From Bacteroidales bacterium (GTDB taxonomy: Bacteria; Bacteroidota; Bacteroidia; Bacteroidales; JAIOZK01): a stretch of DNA of 64,000 nt. Both the position numbers and the translations under genes were made by a program. The DNA lies in assembly GCA_021740625.1 (NCBI GenBank), contig JAIOZK010000007.1, forward strand, positions 81,493 to 145,492. Direction: 5' to 3'. The number at the start of each line of letters is the position of its first letter. Position 1 is the stretch's first letter. Positions 8,250 through 16,871 of the stretch are shown here, in pieces. The notes beneath the pieces are model-generated. The model worked only from the letters and a program-made list of their open reading frames with translations. It was not told the DNA's origin and made no database searches.

Positions 8250-9227
8250 TCAGATTATGTTCAGCTTCCTGGAAATATCAAGCATTTTATTGATTGGCTC
8301 TTTGGCTTCTTCAATAACCTGATCAGTGAGTTTTATTTCAGGAACCTCATTTTTCAAACAAAGATATAATTTCTCCATGGTATTTTTCTTCATATAAGGA
8401 CAATCATTGCAGGCGCATGTTTCATCCGAAGGAACAATGAAGAATTCCTTATTCGGATTTTCTTTTCTCATCTGGTGTAAAATTCCTGATTCTGTTGCAA
8501 CAATAAATTGTTTGGCATCTGTTTCACGTGCATATTTTAACAGTTGTGTGGTGGATCCAACAAAATCTGATATTTCAAGTACCGGGGCCTTGCATTCGGG
8601 ATGGGCGATCAGTTTTGCTTCCGGATTCTCTGCTTTCATTTTTATCACAGCTTCCATCTCAAGAACGTCATGCACCTCGCAGGTTCCATCCCAGAGTACC
8701 ATATTCCTGCCTGTCATCTTATTTACATAAGCTCCCAGGTTTTTATCCGGTGCAAAAATGATCTTCTGTTCTTTTGGAAAAGATTCCACGATCTTAACCG
8801 CATTGCTTGAAGTACAAATAACATCGGACAACTGCTTGATTGCAGCCGAACAATTGATATAAGAAATTACGATATGATCCGGATATTTTTGCTTGAATTT
8901 TTTGAAATCTTCGGGTGGGCATGAATCGGCCAGGGAACATCCTGCTTCAAGATCCGGTAAAACTACTTTTGTTTCCGGATTCAGAATCTTTGCTGTTTCA
9001 GCCATAAAGTGCACCCCGGCAAAAACGATAATATCTGCATCCGCATCCGAAGCCTTTTGGGCCAATCCAAGACTATCACCTACAAAATCTGCAATGTCCT
9101 GAATTTCGCCTACCTGATAAAAATGTGCAAGTATCAATGCATTTTTTTCTTCCTTCAGCCTTAATATTTCATCTTTGTAATTTATTTTCTTTTTCTGATC
9201 TTTAATTTCTGTAGTTGCTATTGCCAT
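8250..9227 (-). CDS. nadA: Quinolinate synthase A (NAD biosynthesis)
   Basis: NadA condenses iminoaspartate with dihydroxyacetone phosphate to quinolinate, using a [4Fe-4S] cluster. Visible conserved parts are ALILAHFYQVGEIQDIADFVGDS, VISYINCSAAIKQLSDVICTSSNA, the WDGTCEVHD block and the C-terminal ACNDCPYMKKN, which supply the cluster cysteines. The ATG at 9227 is preferred over an upstream TTG at 9233 because AAGGGAG lies six bases before it, an unusually good ribosome site for this group. NadB and NadC are not in the window. The product is about 325 residues, the usual size. Confidence 0.97.
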   Translation of the reverse strand: MAIATTEIKDQKKKINYKDEILRLKEEKNALILAHFYQVGEIQDIADFVGDSLGLAQKASDADADIIVFAGVHFMAETAKILNPETKVVLPDLEAGCSLADSCPPEDFKKFKQKYPDHIVISYINCSAAIKQLSDVICTSSNAVKIVESFPKEQKIIFAPDKNLGAYVNKMTGRNMVLWDGTCEVHDVLEMEAVIKMKAENPEAKLIAHPECKAPVLEISDFVGSTTQLLKYARETDAKQFIVATESGILHQMRKENPNKEFFIVPSDETCACNDCPYMKKNTMEKLYLCLKNEVPEIKLTDQVIEEAKEPINKMLDISRKLNII

Positions 9228-9716
9228 TGTCAACTCCCTTTATATTATATATTTTTTTAAATTAAATTTTTTCTTATTATATATCCTGTTGATAATGCTG
9301 AAAAAATATTTTTGTTTTTCTTGACATTGTGTTTTTTTAACTTTTATCAACAGATATTCCTATAACTTAACGAAATTAAATACTTAATATTTAGTTTATT
9401 ACTAATATTTTTAACAATTGTTAATTCGCTTATTTGTTCATAAATCAAGGAACTATTTTTACTCATTTTGTGTTGAAATCAAAACAGTAAATTCTGAAAA
9501 ATTCCGGGTAGAATGAAAAATCGGACTTAGTTTTTTGAAATTGTTAATAAGCTTCAAAATTGTTAAGATTTTGACAACAAATTTAAACACATATAAACAA
9601 ACAGTTTGTTAACAACTCAATAAAAAATTGATCCTTAAAAAAATAAGCTATATCTCAAAAAGCAGGAATTTTATAAACGATTAATTTAGAATACAATAAA
9701 AAAGAGCTGAAATTAA
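9228..9716. other. AT-rich divergent intergenic region; candidate origin or regulatory region
   Basis: This spacer between nadA (leftward) and rpiB (rightward) is very AT-rich and holds no plausible gene. It contains two sites one base off the DnaA-box consensus in opposite orientations: TGTTGATAA at 9287-9295 and TTATCAACA at 9344-9352. It also has a TTAACAATTGTTAA palindrome near 9411-9424 and further GTTAAC/TTGTTAA motifs to about 9615. Divergent promoters must lie here. Whether it is a replication origin cannot be decided from sequence reading alone. Confidence 0.35.
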
Positions 9717-10196
9717 ATGAGTAGTTTTGTAAAAAAAGAAATCAACATGTTCGATAAAAATCTTACAATACCTATTGCAAGCGATCATGGCGGATATGAT
9801 ATGAAAAAATACATATCCGAGAAACTGCAGGACGAAGGATTTAAGGTAATGGATATGGGCACCAATTCTCTTGAAAGTGTGGATTATCCTGATTTTATTC
9901 ATCCCCTGGCGCGTGCTGTCAACAATGGAGAATATATGTTCGGGATTATTTTATGCGGAAGTGGTAACGGGGCACAGATGACGGCCAACAAATACCCCAA
10001 TATTAGAGCAGCTTTGTGCTGGAATATTGAACAGGCTGAACTTACCCGCAAACACAATGATGCCAATATTATTTCATTGCCCGGTCGCTTTGTTGAATTT
10101 GAAGAAGCTTTTGAAATGGTGAAATCTTTCCTGCATACGGAATTTGAAGGCGGAAGGCACAAGAGAAGGGTTGAAAAAATCTCCGAAACAAAATAA
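9717..10196 (+). CDS. rpiB: Ribose-5-phosphate isomerase B (RpiB/LacAB family)
   Basis: RpiB interconverts ribose 5-phosphate and ribulose 5-phosphate in the pentose phosphate pathway. The sequence has IPIASDHGGYDMK near the N-terminus, the ILCGSGNGAQMTANK active-site loop (Cys about residue 80) and the RKHNDANIISLPGRF block. An ATG at 9717 and a second one at 9747 (MFDKNLTIPIASDH) are both possible. The second gives the usual family N-terminus and about 149 residues. The gene is 9 bases upstream of the LutB-like gene, suggesting an operon. Confidence 0.93.
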   Translation: MSSFVKKEINMFDKNLTIPIASDHGGYDMKKYISEKLQDEGFKVMDMGTNSLESVDYPDFIHPLARAVNNGEYMFGIILCGSGNGAQMTANKYPNIRAALCWNIEQAELTRKHNDANIISLPGRFVEFEEAFEMVKSFLHTEFEGGRHKRRVEKISETK

Positions 10197-10205
10197 ATTG
10201 GTTTC

Positions 10206-11591
10206 ATGAATAATATTTCCAGGAAATTTACTGCAGATGCCGAGAAAAAAGGTTTTGATCCTGTTCACCGGAAGACGATCAAATACAATATGTCTCGTTA
10301 TGACCGGGCTGTGGATGATGGCATGAAACAGTTTGAAAACCTGGAATTGGCCAGGCAAAGAGCTGCATATCTGAAATATAAGATCATCAATGATCTCGAA
10401 GACCAGTTGAGGGAATTCGAAAGTAATTTTAAGGCAAACGGTGGAAAGATCATATGGGCTACGGATGCAAAAGATGCCATTAAAGGGATCCTGAAGGTTT
10501 TACAAAAACAGAATGCAAAATCTGTGGTAAAATCAAAATCCATGACCACCGAAGAAATTGAAATGAATGAAGCGCTTGAAAAACAAAACATTGAATCCCT
10601 GGAAACCGATCTTGGCGAATATATTGTACAGATTGCCGGTGAAAAGCCTTATCATATTGTAACTCCGGCTATGCACAAATCAAAAGAAGATATTGCTTCT
10701 TTGTTTCATGAAAAATTCAAGCTTGATAAAGATAGCAGTCCCGAAGAGATTACCGGGTATGTGCGCAATATTTTGAGGGAGAAATTCAAAAAAGCCGATG
10801 TAGGCATTACAGGTTGTAATTTTCTTGTGAGTGATACAGGATCAGTATGTATTACTGAAAATGAAGGCAATGCCATGATGTCCATGTCCTTCCCGAAAGT
10901 TCACATTGCCGTTGCCGGTATTGAAAAACTGATCCCTTCCCTGGAACATCTTGATCTATTCTGGCCTTTGCTGGCAGGTCATGGTACAGGTCAGCATATC
11001 ACGGTGTATAATTCAATTGTAAACGGTCCTAAAAAAAGCAATGAAGCCGACGGACCCGATGAAATGTATCTTGTTTTACTCGATAACAAAAGAAGTGAAC
11101 TTTTAAAACAGGAAAAACAAAGAATAGCACTCTCGTGCATACGCTGCGGTGCCTGCCTGAATGCCTGTCCGGTATACAGAAATATAGGCGGCCATGCTTA
11201 TGCCACCACATACAGTGGACCTATTGGTTCAGTAATATCCCCATGGTTATTCGGCATGAAAAATTATAAACACCTGAGTTTTGCATCATCGCTCTGCGGA
11301 AAATGTACGGAAGTTTGCCCGGTAAAAATTCCGTTGCATGAATTGCTGCTGCGAAACCGCAATGATGCAGTAAAAAAAGGAGCTTATGAGTTTTCGGAAA
11401 AAGTGATCATGTTTGGCTGGAAACAAAGTTTGCTCAACAGGAAAATGCTGGACATGAGTGGTGGGAAATTCAAAAATTTTATCCTGAAAAGAGCTTTCAG
11501 CAAAACATGGGGACCGCGCAGGACATTGCCAAAAATGCAATCCAAATCCTTTAGCCAGCAGTGGAAAGAAAAGGAGAGAAGGAAGAAGTAA
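10206..11591 (+). CDS. LutB/YkgF-like LUD-domain iron-sulfur protein
   Basis: LutB-type proteins form part of the LutABC system that oxidises L-lactate to pyruvate. The 461-residue product has an LUD domain (about residues 60-295, including TGCNFLVSDTGSVCITENEGN) followed by two 4Fe-4S motifs, CIRCGACLNACPVY and CGKCTEVCPVKI. The C-terminus ends in a Lys/Arg-rich tail. LutA and LutC are not adjacent: rpiB lies upstream and a thioredoxin lipoprotein gene converges downstream. Partners may therefore be elsewhere, or the protein may serve another electron-transfer role. Confidence 0.9.
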   Translation: MNNISRKFTADAEKKGFDPVHRKTIKYNMSRYDRAVDDGMKQFENLELARQRAAYLKYKIINDLEDQLREFESNFKANGGKIIWATDAKDAIKGILKVLQKQNAKSVVKSKSMTTEEIEMNEALEKQNIESLETDLGEYIVQIAGEKPYHIVTPAMHKSKEDIASLFHEKFKLDKDSSPEEITGYVRNILREKFKKADVGITGCNFLVSDTGSVCITENEGNAMMSMSFPKVHIAVAGIEKLIPSLEHLDLFWPLLAGHGTGQHITVYNSIVNGPKKSNEADGPDEMYLVLLDNKRSELLKQEKQRIALSCIRCGACLNACPVYRNIGGHAYATTYSGPIGSVISPWLFGMKNYKHLSFASSLCGKCTEVCPVKIPLHELLLRNRNDAVKKGAYEFSEKVIMFGWKQSLLNRKMLDMSGGKFKNFILKRAFSKTWGPRRTLPKMQSKSFSQQWKEKERRKK

Positions 11592-11672
11592 TAAAGGCAA
11601 AAGTAAAAAGGCACGAATGATAAATTATAGCAGAATAACAAAAATATCATTGGGTTCCCTAAAAAGACACGC

Positions 11673-12803
11673 TCACTGATTCAACAACTCTTCAACCTTC
11701 TTCCTCAATTCTTCTCCCCGCAGGTTTTTGGCAATGATAATCCCTTCGGGATCGACCAGGATGCTGTGCGGTATGGATCTTACCCCATAAAGACTGGCTG
11801 CTTTATTTTGCCAGCCCACCAGGTCAGAAACATGATTCCAGTCCAGTTCATCATCATAGATGGCCTGTATCCATTTTTCCCTGTCTTTGTCGAGCGATAC
11901 CCCGAAAACATCAAAACCCTTGTCTTTATAATCTTCGTAAACAGCAACGATATTGGGATTTTCTGCTCTGCAGGGCCCACACCAGGAAGCCCAGAAATCA
12001 ACAAGTAAAAAGCCATTGCCCGTCAAATCGGAAAGTTGTATATCATTTCCTGCGGTATCTTGCATGCTAAAATCGACAATGGGTTGCCCGATATCGACTC
12101 GTTTCAATACGGCCAGCCGGTCCTTAAGCTTCTTTACATCGCTGGCCGTTTCAATGGAGGGATCGATATGGTCAACGATTTCTTCAAGTTTATCAAGTTC
12201 AAAAAGATATGAATTGCGATTGATAAGATATGCTGCCGCGACATTATCACCATCTTCTTTCAGTATATTTGCCATGAATTCTATTTTTGCCTGGCGGTTC
12301 TCTTCCCAGAGTGAATCTGCAATATCAAGGTATTCTTGATTATCCTGTTCTTTGCCGCTTTTGTAATAAACCTGATAAATCTCATTGTCGGTTTCATCAA
12401 AGGATTTAATTTGTTCGGAAAAATTTTCATAGGCATTGTGCATTTCGGAACCGCTGATTTTTGTTTCAGCAAAACGCGCCGAATCAATCTTCAAATCCAT
12501 CTGTATTTCAGAAGCCTCAAGAAAAATGGGAACATATCCATCAACATCATTGATTTTCAGGTAATACATTCCGGGAGATTCAATTTCAGCCTGGAGTTCA
12601 AAAATTCCATCTACGAATTCTCCCGAGAACATTTCTTCAAAACCGCCGTCTTCATATATTTCCAGGGCGAGTGTTCCATATGTTCTGCCATCGATTTCAC
12701 CTTTCAGGGTAAATTCACCACCGAGATCAGAAAATTTTTCTGTTGTCGTATTGCAGGACCAGCATAAAACAATTAAACCAATCAGTAAAACAAATTTTTT
12801 CAT
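11673..12803 (-). CDS. TlpA-like thiol:disulfide lipoprotein with DUF4369-type N-terminal domain
   Basis: The protein carries a lipoprotein signal (VLCWSC, Cys about residue 17) and an N-terminal beta domain with the feature FTLKGEIDGRTYGTLAL typical of DUF4369. A helical middle region follows, then a thioredoxin fold with WASWCGPCRAENP (CGPC about residues 275-278). TlpA-type proteins reduce periplasmic disulfides. The ATG at 12803 is chosen over a TTG at 12809. It faces lutB-like and follows mreD on the same strand after about 60 bases. Confidence 0.9.
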   Translation of the reverse strand: MKKFVLLIGLIVLCWSCNTTTEKFSDLGGEFTLKGEIDGRTYGTLALEIYEDGGFEEMFSGEFVDGIFELQAEIESPGMYYLKINDVDGYVPIFLEASEIQMDLKIDSARFAETKISGSEMHNAYENFSEQIKSFDETDNEIYQVYYKSGKEQDNQEYLDIADSLWEENRQAKIEFMANILKEDGDNVAAAYLINRNSYLFELDKLEEIVDHIDPSIETASDVKKLKDRLAVLKRVDIGQPIVDFSMQDTAGNDIQLSDLTGNGFLLVDFWASWCGPCRAENPNIVAVYEDYKDKGFDVFGVSLDKDREKWIQAIYDDELDWNHVSDLVGWQNKAASLYGVRSIPHSILVDPEGIIIAKNLRGEELRKKVEELLNQ

Positions 12804-12865
12804 AGTCAAATATTCATATGTTTAAATCAGAAGATAAGTGGCAAATATAGTATAAAAAGATGCCA

Positions 12866-13381
12866 TTAGTTTTTCGACGGTTTCATGAACAGATATTGTG
12901 TTAGTATGATCAGGAAGAGGGTCAGCAGGCTGCTCAGAACCGCTTCTTTCAGGGTTGTTAAAAAATGTGTAAACTTAAAAGTTTCCAGGTAAAACAGGAT
13001 GAGGTGATGACAAAGGGTGAGAATGCTTGCATAGATCAAAAAACCTTTGAAGCCAAAATCCCGGATACCGGGCTTCAAATTCGATTCATCATCTTTGTCG
13101 GCCATCAGGGATTTGATCAGACCTGGTCGCATCCAGGCGATGAAAACACTTGCAGCCATATTGATACCGATGGTTTGCATGAAGACATCTATGCAAAAAC
13201 CCATCAGGAAGGCACTCAGCAACTGCAACCATTTTGGTGATTCTATTGGGAAAAGCAAAATAAATAATATATAAAGATATGGATTGACATATCCACCAAT
13301 ATGGATCTTATTCAGGACGAAAACCTGTAAAAAGACCAGGATTATAAACCGGATGATATTGATGATCAGTTTTTTACTCAT
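12866..13381 (-). CDS. mreD: Rod-shape determining protein MreD
   Basis: MreD is an inner-membrane part of the elongasome that works with MreC and MreB. The 171-residue protein has about five membrane helices and the family pattern YVNPYLYILFILLFPIE near residues 31-47. It overlaps mreC by 8 bases, which with position gives the assignment. In related genomes mrdA (PBP2) and rodA usually follow; here a thioredoxin lipoprotein gene does. Confidence 0.86.
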   Translation of the reverse strand: MSKKLIINIIRFIILVFLQVFVLNKIHIGGYVNPYLYILFILLFPIESPKWLQLLSAFLMGFCIDVFMQTIGINMAASVFIAWMRPGLIKSLMADKDDESNLKPGIRDFGFKGFLIYASILTLCHHLILFYLETFKFTHFLTTLKEAVLSSLLTLFLIILTQYLFMKPSKN

Positions 13382-14195
13382 CTTCTTCGCTTTCTTCTTT
13401 CAGGTTTTCAAGTTCTTTCCGGTTCAGGTTTTCAATGACATAAACCTGTGTGATACTGTTGAAATCGACAGCATATTTTATTTTTGCAGTATTGAGATTG
13501 CCGCCATTACCAGGATCATCAAATTCACTTATGCTACCGATGAGCACACCTTTTGGAAAGTAAAAAGAGTAACCGCTTGTTAGAATGCTGTCACCTTTTT
13601 CAAGTTCGATATGGATCGGGATATCGTTCAGGTTTCCATAAAGGTAATCTTGATTTTCCCATACCACGTTCACCAGTTGATTATTTTTGGAGATGATTGC
13701 ACTCAAACGGGAGTGCTTATGGATCAAAGGCATGGCGATGGAATAATGATCGGAAACACCCACAATGATACCAACCACGCCCTCCCCGGAAATAACGCCC
13801 ATATCTGTTGTAATACCATGATTTTTCCCTTTGTTGAGCATCAGGTAATTGTTTTTCCTGCGGGTTGATTTACTGATTACCCGGGCCTGTGTATAGCGGA
13901 ACAGAGAATCCCTGAAGTAAAAACTGGTGTCGGTGATGGAAAGGGAGCTTTGCAGCTTGTTTCTGAGCTGTGCATTCTCTCGTGCAAGTTCCTGGTTTTC
14001 TTCTTTCAGGCCAAAATAATCATTGATGTTGGTGAAAGCTTCATGCATGCTCCCGGTGTAATCGGCGGCTGCATTTACAAAAACAGACGAATGATATTGG
14101 TTGTAGCGTATCAACAGGCTGATCGAAATCACTTCAAGGATCAGGAAAAAAAAGAAGAAATAATTTCGGATCAGGAATGCAACTAATAAACGCAT
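13374..14195 (-). CDS. mreC: Rod-shape determining protein MreC
   Basis: MreC is a bitopic membrane protein linking MreB filaments to periplasmic peptidoglycan enzymes. The 273-residue product has one N-terminal helix (FFFFFLILEVISISLLI), a coiled-coil segment rich in Glu/Asn/Leu (about residues 62-82: LKEENQELARENAQLRN) and a two-lobed beta domain with GISGEGVVGIIVGVS-type Gly-rich turns. It ends in an acidic tail (EESEEDE). mreB lies 2 bases upstream and mreD overlaps downstream. Confidence 0.92.
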   Translation of the reverse strand: MRLLVAFLIRNYFFFFFLILEVISISLLIRYNQYHSSVFVNAAADYTGSMHEAFTNINDYFGLKEENQELARENAQLRNKLQSSLSITDTSFYFRDSLFRYTQARVISKSTRRKNNYLMLNKGKNHGITTDMGVISGEGVVGIIVGVSDHYSIAMPLIHKHSRLSAIISKNNQLVNVVWENQDYLYGNLNDIPIHIELEKGDSILTSGYSFYFPKGVLIGSISEFDDPGNGGNLNTAKIKYAVDFNSITQVYVIENLNRKELENLKEESEEDE

Positions 14196-14197
14196 GT

Positions 14198-15220
14198 TTA
14201 TTTAATTAAGAATGGGAATTTATCAAAGTTCTTGAGGGCAATTCCCGTTCCCCTGGCCACTGCTCTCAGCGGATCATCGGCAACATGCACGGGGAGTTTG
14301 GTTTTCAGGTGAAGCCTTTCGGCCAGTCCACGCAACATGGAACCGCCCCCTGCCAGGTAAATACCGGTTCTGTATATATCGGCTGAAAGCTCCGGAGGCG
14401 TCATCTCCAGGGCATTCAGAACCGCTGTTTCAATCTTGGAGATGGATTTGTCCAGGGCATGGGCAATTTCAGCATAATTCACCGTGATCTCCTTGGGTAT
14501 GCCTGTCAGCAGGTCGCGGCCGTGTACTGCATAATCGTCAGGGGGATTGTCGATCTCGGTCATGGCAGCACCCACTTCCAGCTTGATCCTTTCAGCAGTT
14601 CTTTCGCCAATGCTGATGTTGTGTTGCTTGCGCATGTATTCCTGAATGTCGGTTGTGAAATCATCCCCGGCGATGCGAATGGATTTATTGTTCACAATAC
14701 CACCCAGGGCGATCACTGCAATTTCACTGGTGCCGCCGCCAATATCGATGACCATGTTACCGGTTGGTTCCAGCACATCAATGCCAATGCCGATGGCTGC
14801 GGCCATGGGTTCATGGATCAGACGTACCTCTTTGGCGCCAGCCTGCTCGGCAGAATCCTTTACCGCTCTTTCCTCTACTTCTGTAATACCGGATGGGATA
14901 CAGATGACCATTTTCAGGGAAGCCTGAAAAAGAGAATTCTTGATACCGATCATTTTGATAAATTCCCGTATCATGAATTCGGAAGACTGAAAATCAGCGA
15001 TCACACCATCCTTCAAAGGTCGTATCGTTTTGATGTTTTCATGCGTCTTGCCATGCATCATCATGGCTTTCTTCCCGACAGCGATCAGCTTGCCGGTTTC
15101 ACGTTGTATGGCAATGATGGATGGCTCGTCCACCACTACTTTGTCGTTGTAGATAATAATGGTGTTGGCTGTACCAAGGTCGATCGCAATCTCTTTCGTC
15201 AAAAAGCTAAATAATCCCAT
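14198..15220 (-). CDS. mreB: Rod-shape determining actin-like protein MreB
   Basis: MreB is the bacterial actin that organises lateral wall growth. The 340-residue protein shows the phosphate-1 loop IDLGTANT (about residues 13-20), the phosphate-2 motif VIDIGGGTSEIAV, the connecting motifs and the adenosine motif LAGGGSMLRGL near the C-terminus. Length and motifs are standard. It lies in the order purH-mreB-mreC-mreD, which is typical for Bacteroidota, with 20 bases to purH. Confidence 0.97.
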   Translation of the reverse strand: MGLFSFLTKEIAIDLGTANTIIIYNDKVVVDEPSIIAIQRETGKLIAVGKKAMMMHGKTHENIKTIRPLKDGVIADFQSSEFMIREFIKMIGIKNSLFQASLKMVICIPSGITEVEERAVKDSAEQAGAKEVRLIHEPMAAAIGIGIDVLEPTGNMVIDIGGGTSEIAVIALGGIVNNKSIRIAGDDFTTDIQEYMRKQHNISIGERTAERIKLEVGAAMTEIDNPPDDYAVHGRDLLTGIPKEITVNYAEIAHALDKSISKIETAVLNALEMTPPELSADIYRTGIYLAGGGSMLRGLAERLHLKTKLPVHVADDPLRAVARGTGIALKNFDKFPFLIK

Positions 15221-15240
15221 CTTCTGTCTCGTAAATAATA

Positions 15241-16758
15241 TTAATGTTTAAAATGCCGCTTACCGGTGAAAACCATCGAAAGATCATTTTTATTGCAATA
15301 ATCTATCGAATCCTGGTCTTTTACCGAACCACCGGGTTGAATTACGGACGTGATCCCTGCTTCGTCAGCAATCTCAACAGAATCGGCAAAGGGGAAGAAA
15401 GCATCCGAGGCCATCACGGCACCTTTCAGTTCAAAGCCATTTGCTTTGGCTTTGGTGATGGCTTGTTTGAGTGCATCCACTCTTGAGGTTTGCCCCGTTC
15501 CGCTTGCGATCAATTGCTTTTCTCTTGCCAGCACGATTGCATTGGATTTGGTATGTTTTACAATCTTATTGGCAAAAACAAGATCAATGATCTCTTTTTC
15601 ACTGGGAGCTTTTTCGGTAACGGTAGTAAGATCTTTTTTCGTTTCCGTGGCCAGATCCCTGTCCTGTACCAGCACCCCGTTCAGTACCGATCTGAATTGC
15701 TTGTCTTTCAGGTCATAACGCCTCTTCTGCAAAATTATTCTATTTTTCTTTGATTTCAGCAATTCCAGGGCATTTTTTTCGTAGCCGGGAGCCAGAATTA
15801 TTTCAAAGAATAACTTGTTGATCTCTTTGGCTGTTTTGGAATCGATGAGGTTATTGGTGATGATCACACCTCCGAAAGCGGAAACGGGATCCCCTGCCAG
15901 GGCGTCTTTCCATGCATCGAGTGGATTGGTGCGACTGGCAAGGCCACAGGCATTGTTGTGTTTTAAGATGGCAAAAGTGGGTTCATTGAATTCCCGGATC
16001 AGGCATGTGGCTGCATCCAGGTCCAGGAGATTGTTGTATGATATGGCTTTTCCGTGAAGTTGTTCGAAGTTTTTATAAAGATCCCCGTAGAACACTCCCT
16101 TCTGGTGTGGATTTTCACCGTATCTCAGGGATATGGCCTGATCGGAATCCTGTTTGAAAACATCAATGTTTCCGTCGCTGTTAAAATGCTTGAAAATGGC
16201 TGTATCATATTGGGATGACACATGATAGGCTTTTGCTGCAAAACGTTTCCTGTCTTCGATACTGGTTGCTGCTTGCTTGCCGTTCAGTATGTCCAGCAAA
16301 TCATTATAATCTTCGGGGGAGGCAATGCAAAGTACTTCTTTGTAGTTTTTTGCAGCAGCCCGGATCAGGGAAATGCCACCAATATCGATCTTTTCAATGA
16401 TCTCAGATTCATCATTTGTTTTCTCAAGGGTTTCTTCAAATGGATAAAGATTCACGATCACAAGATCAAATTCCGGGATCTCATACTGTTTCATTTCCTC
16501 GCGATCTTCCTGCAGGTCATTCCGCCCAAGGATACCTCCGAAAATCTTGGGATGCAAAGTTTTTACCCTGCCCCCGAGAATAGAAGGATATGAAGTCAGT
16601 GATTCGACGGAAGTAGCAAAAACACCCAGTTTTTTGATGTAATCCAGGGTGCCCCCTGTTGAATAAATATTCACCCCTGATTTGTCAAGTGATTTTATGA
16701 TATCATCAAGCCCGTCTTTATAATATACGGAAATTAAAGCATTTCTTATCTTTTTCAA
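15241..16758 (-). CDS. purH: Bifunctional AICAR transformylase/IMP cyclohydrolase
   Basis: PurH performs the last two steps of IMP synthesis. The N-terminal cyclohydrolase (MGS-like) domain includes ALISVYYKDGL, YSTGGT and GGRVKTLHPKI. The transformylase domain has LRYGENPHQKG, KHNNACGLA and the C-terminal block ending in DLSMVFTGKRHFKH. The length of 505 residues is typical. The start is a TTG at 16756-16758: no in-frame ATG precedes it before a stop, and the family N-terminus (KKI-x-x-ALISVY) begins exactly there. Confidence 0.97.
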   Translation of the reverse strand: MKKIRNALISVYYKDGLDDIIKSLDKSGVNIYSTGGTLDYIKKLGVFATSVESLTSYPSILGGRVKTLHPKIFGGILGRNDLQEDREEMKQYEIPEFDLVIVNLYPFEETLEKTNDESEIIEKIDIGGISLIRAAAKNYKEVLCIASPEDYNDLLDILNGKQAATSIEDRKRFAAKAYHVSSQYDTAIFKHFNSDGNIDVFKQDSDQAISLRYGENPHQKGVFYGDLYKNFEQLHGKAISYNNLLDLDAATCLIREFNEPTFAILKHNNACGLASRTNPLDAWKDALAGDPVSAFGGVIITNNLIDSKTAKEINKLFFEIILAPGYEKNALELLKSKKNRIILQKRRYDLKDKQFRSVLNGVLVQDRDLATETKKDLTTVTEKAPSEKEIIDLVFANKIVKHTKSNAIVLAREKQLIASGTGQTSRVDALKQAITKAKANGFELKGAVMASDAFFPFADSVEIADEAGITSVIQPGGSVKDQDSIDYCNKNDLSMVFTGKRHFKH

Positions 16759-16871
16759 TGTGCTGGAATTTAAGATTTAAACAATGCAATTTTATTAAAA
16801 AACCAGTCAACAACCAATATTTTTCTGTTATTTTCATGCAGATTGTTAATTTTACAGTTCTTTTTGACAAC

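Noticed and set aside
10206..11591. Complete LutABC lactate operon
   Set aside because: No LutA or LutC gene is adjacent on either side.
16758..16871. Upstream ATG for the MacB-type permease
   Set aside because: The extra 38 codons are AT-rich and lie over the purH start; the family N-terminus begins at 16872.
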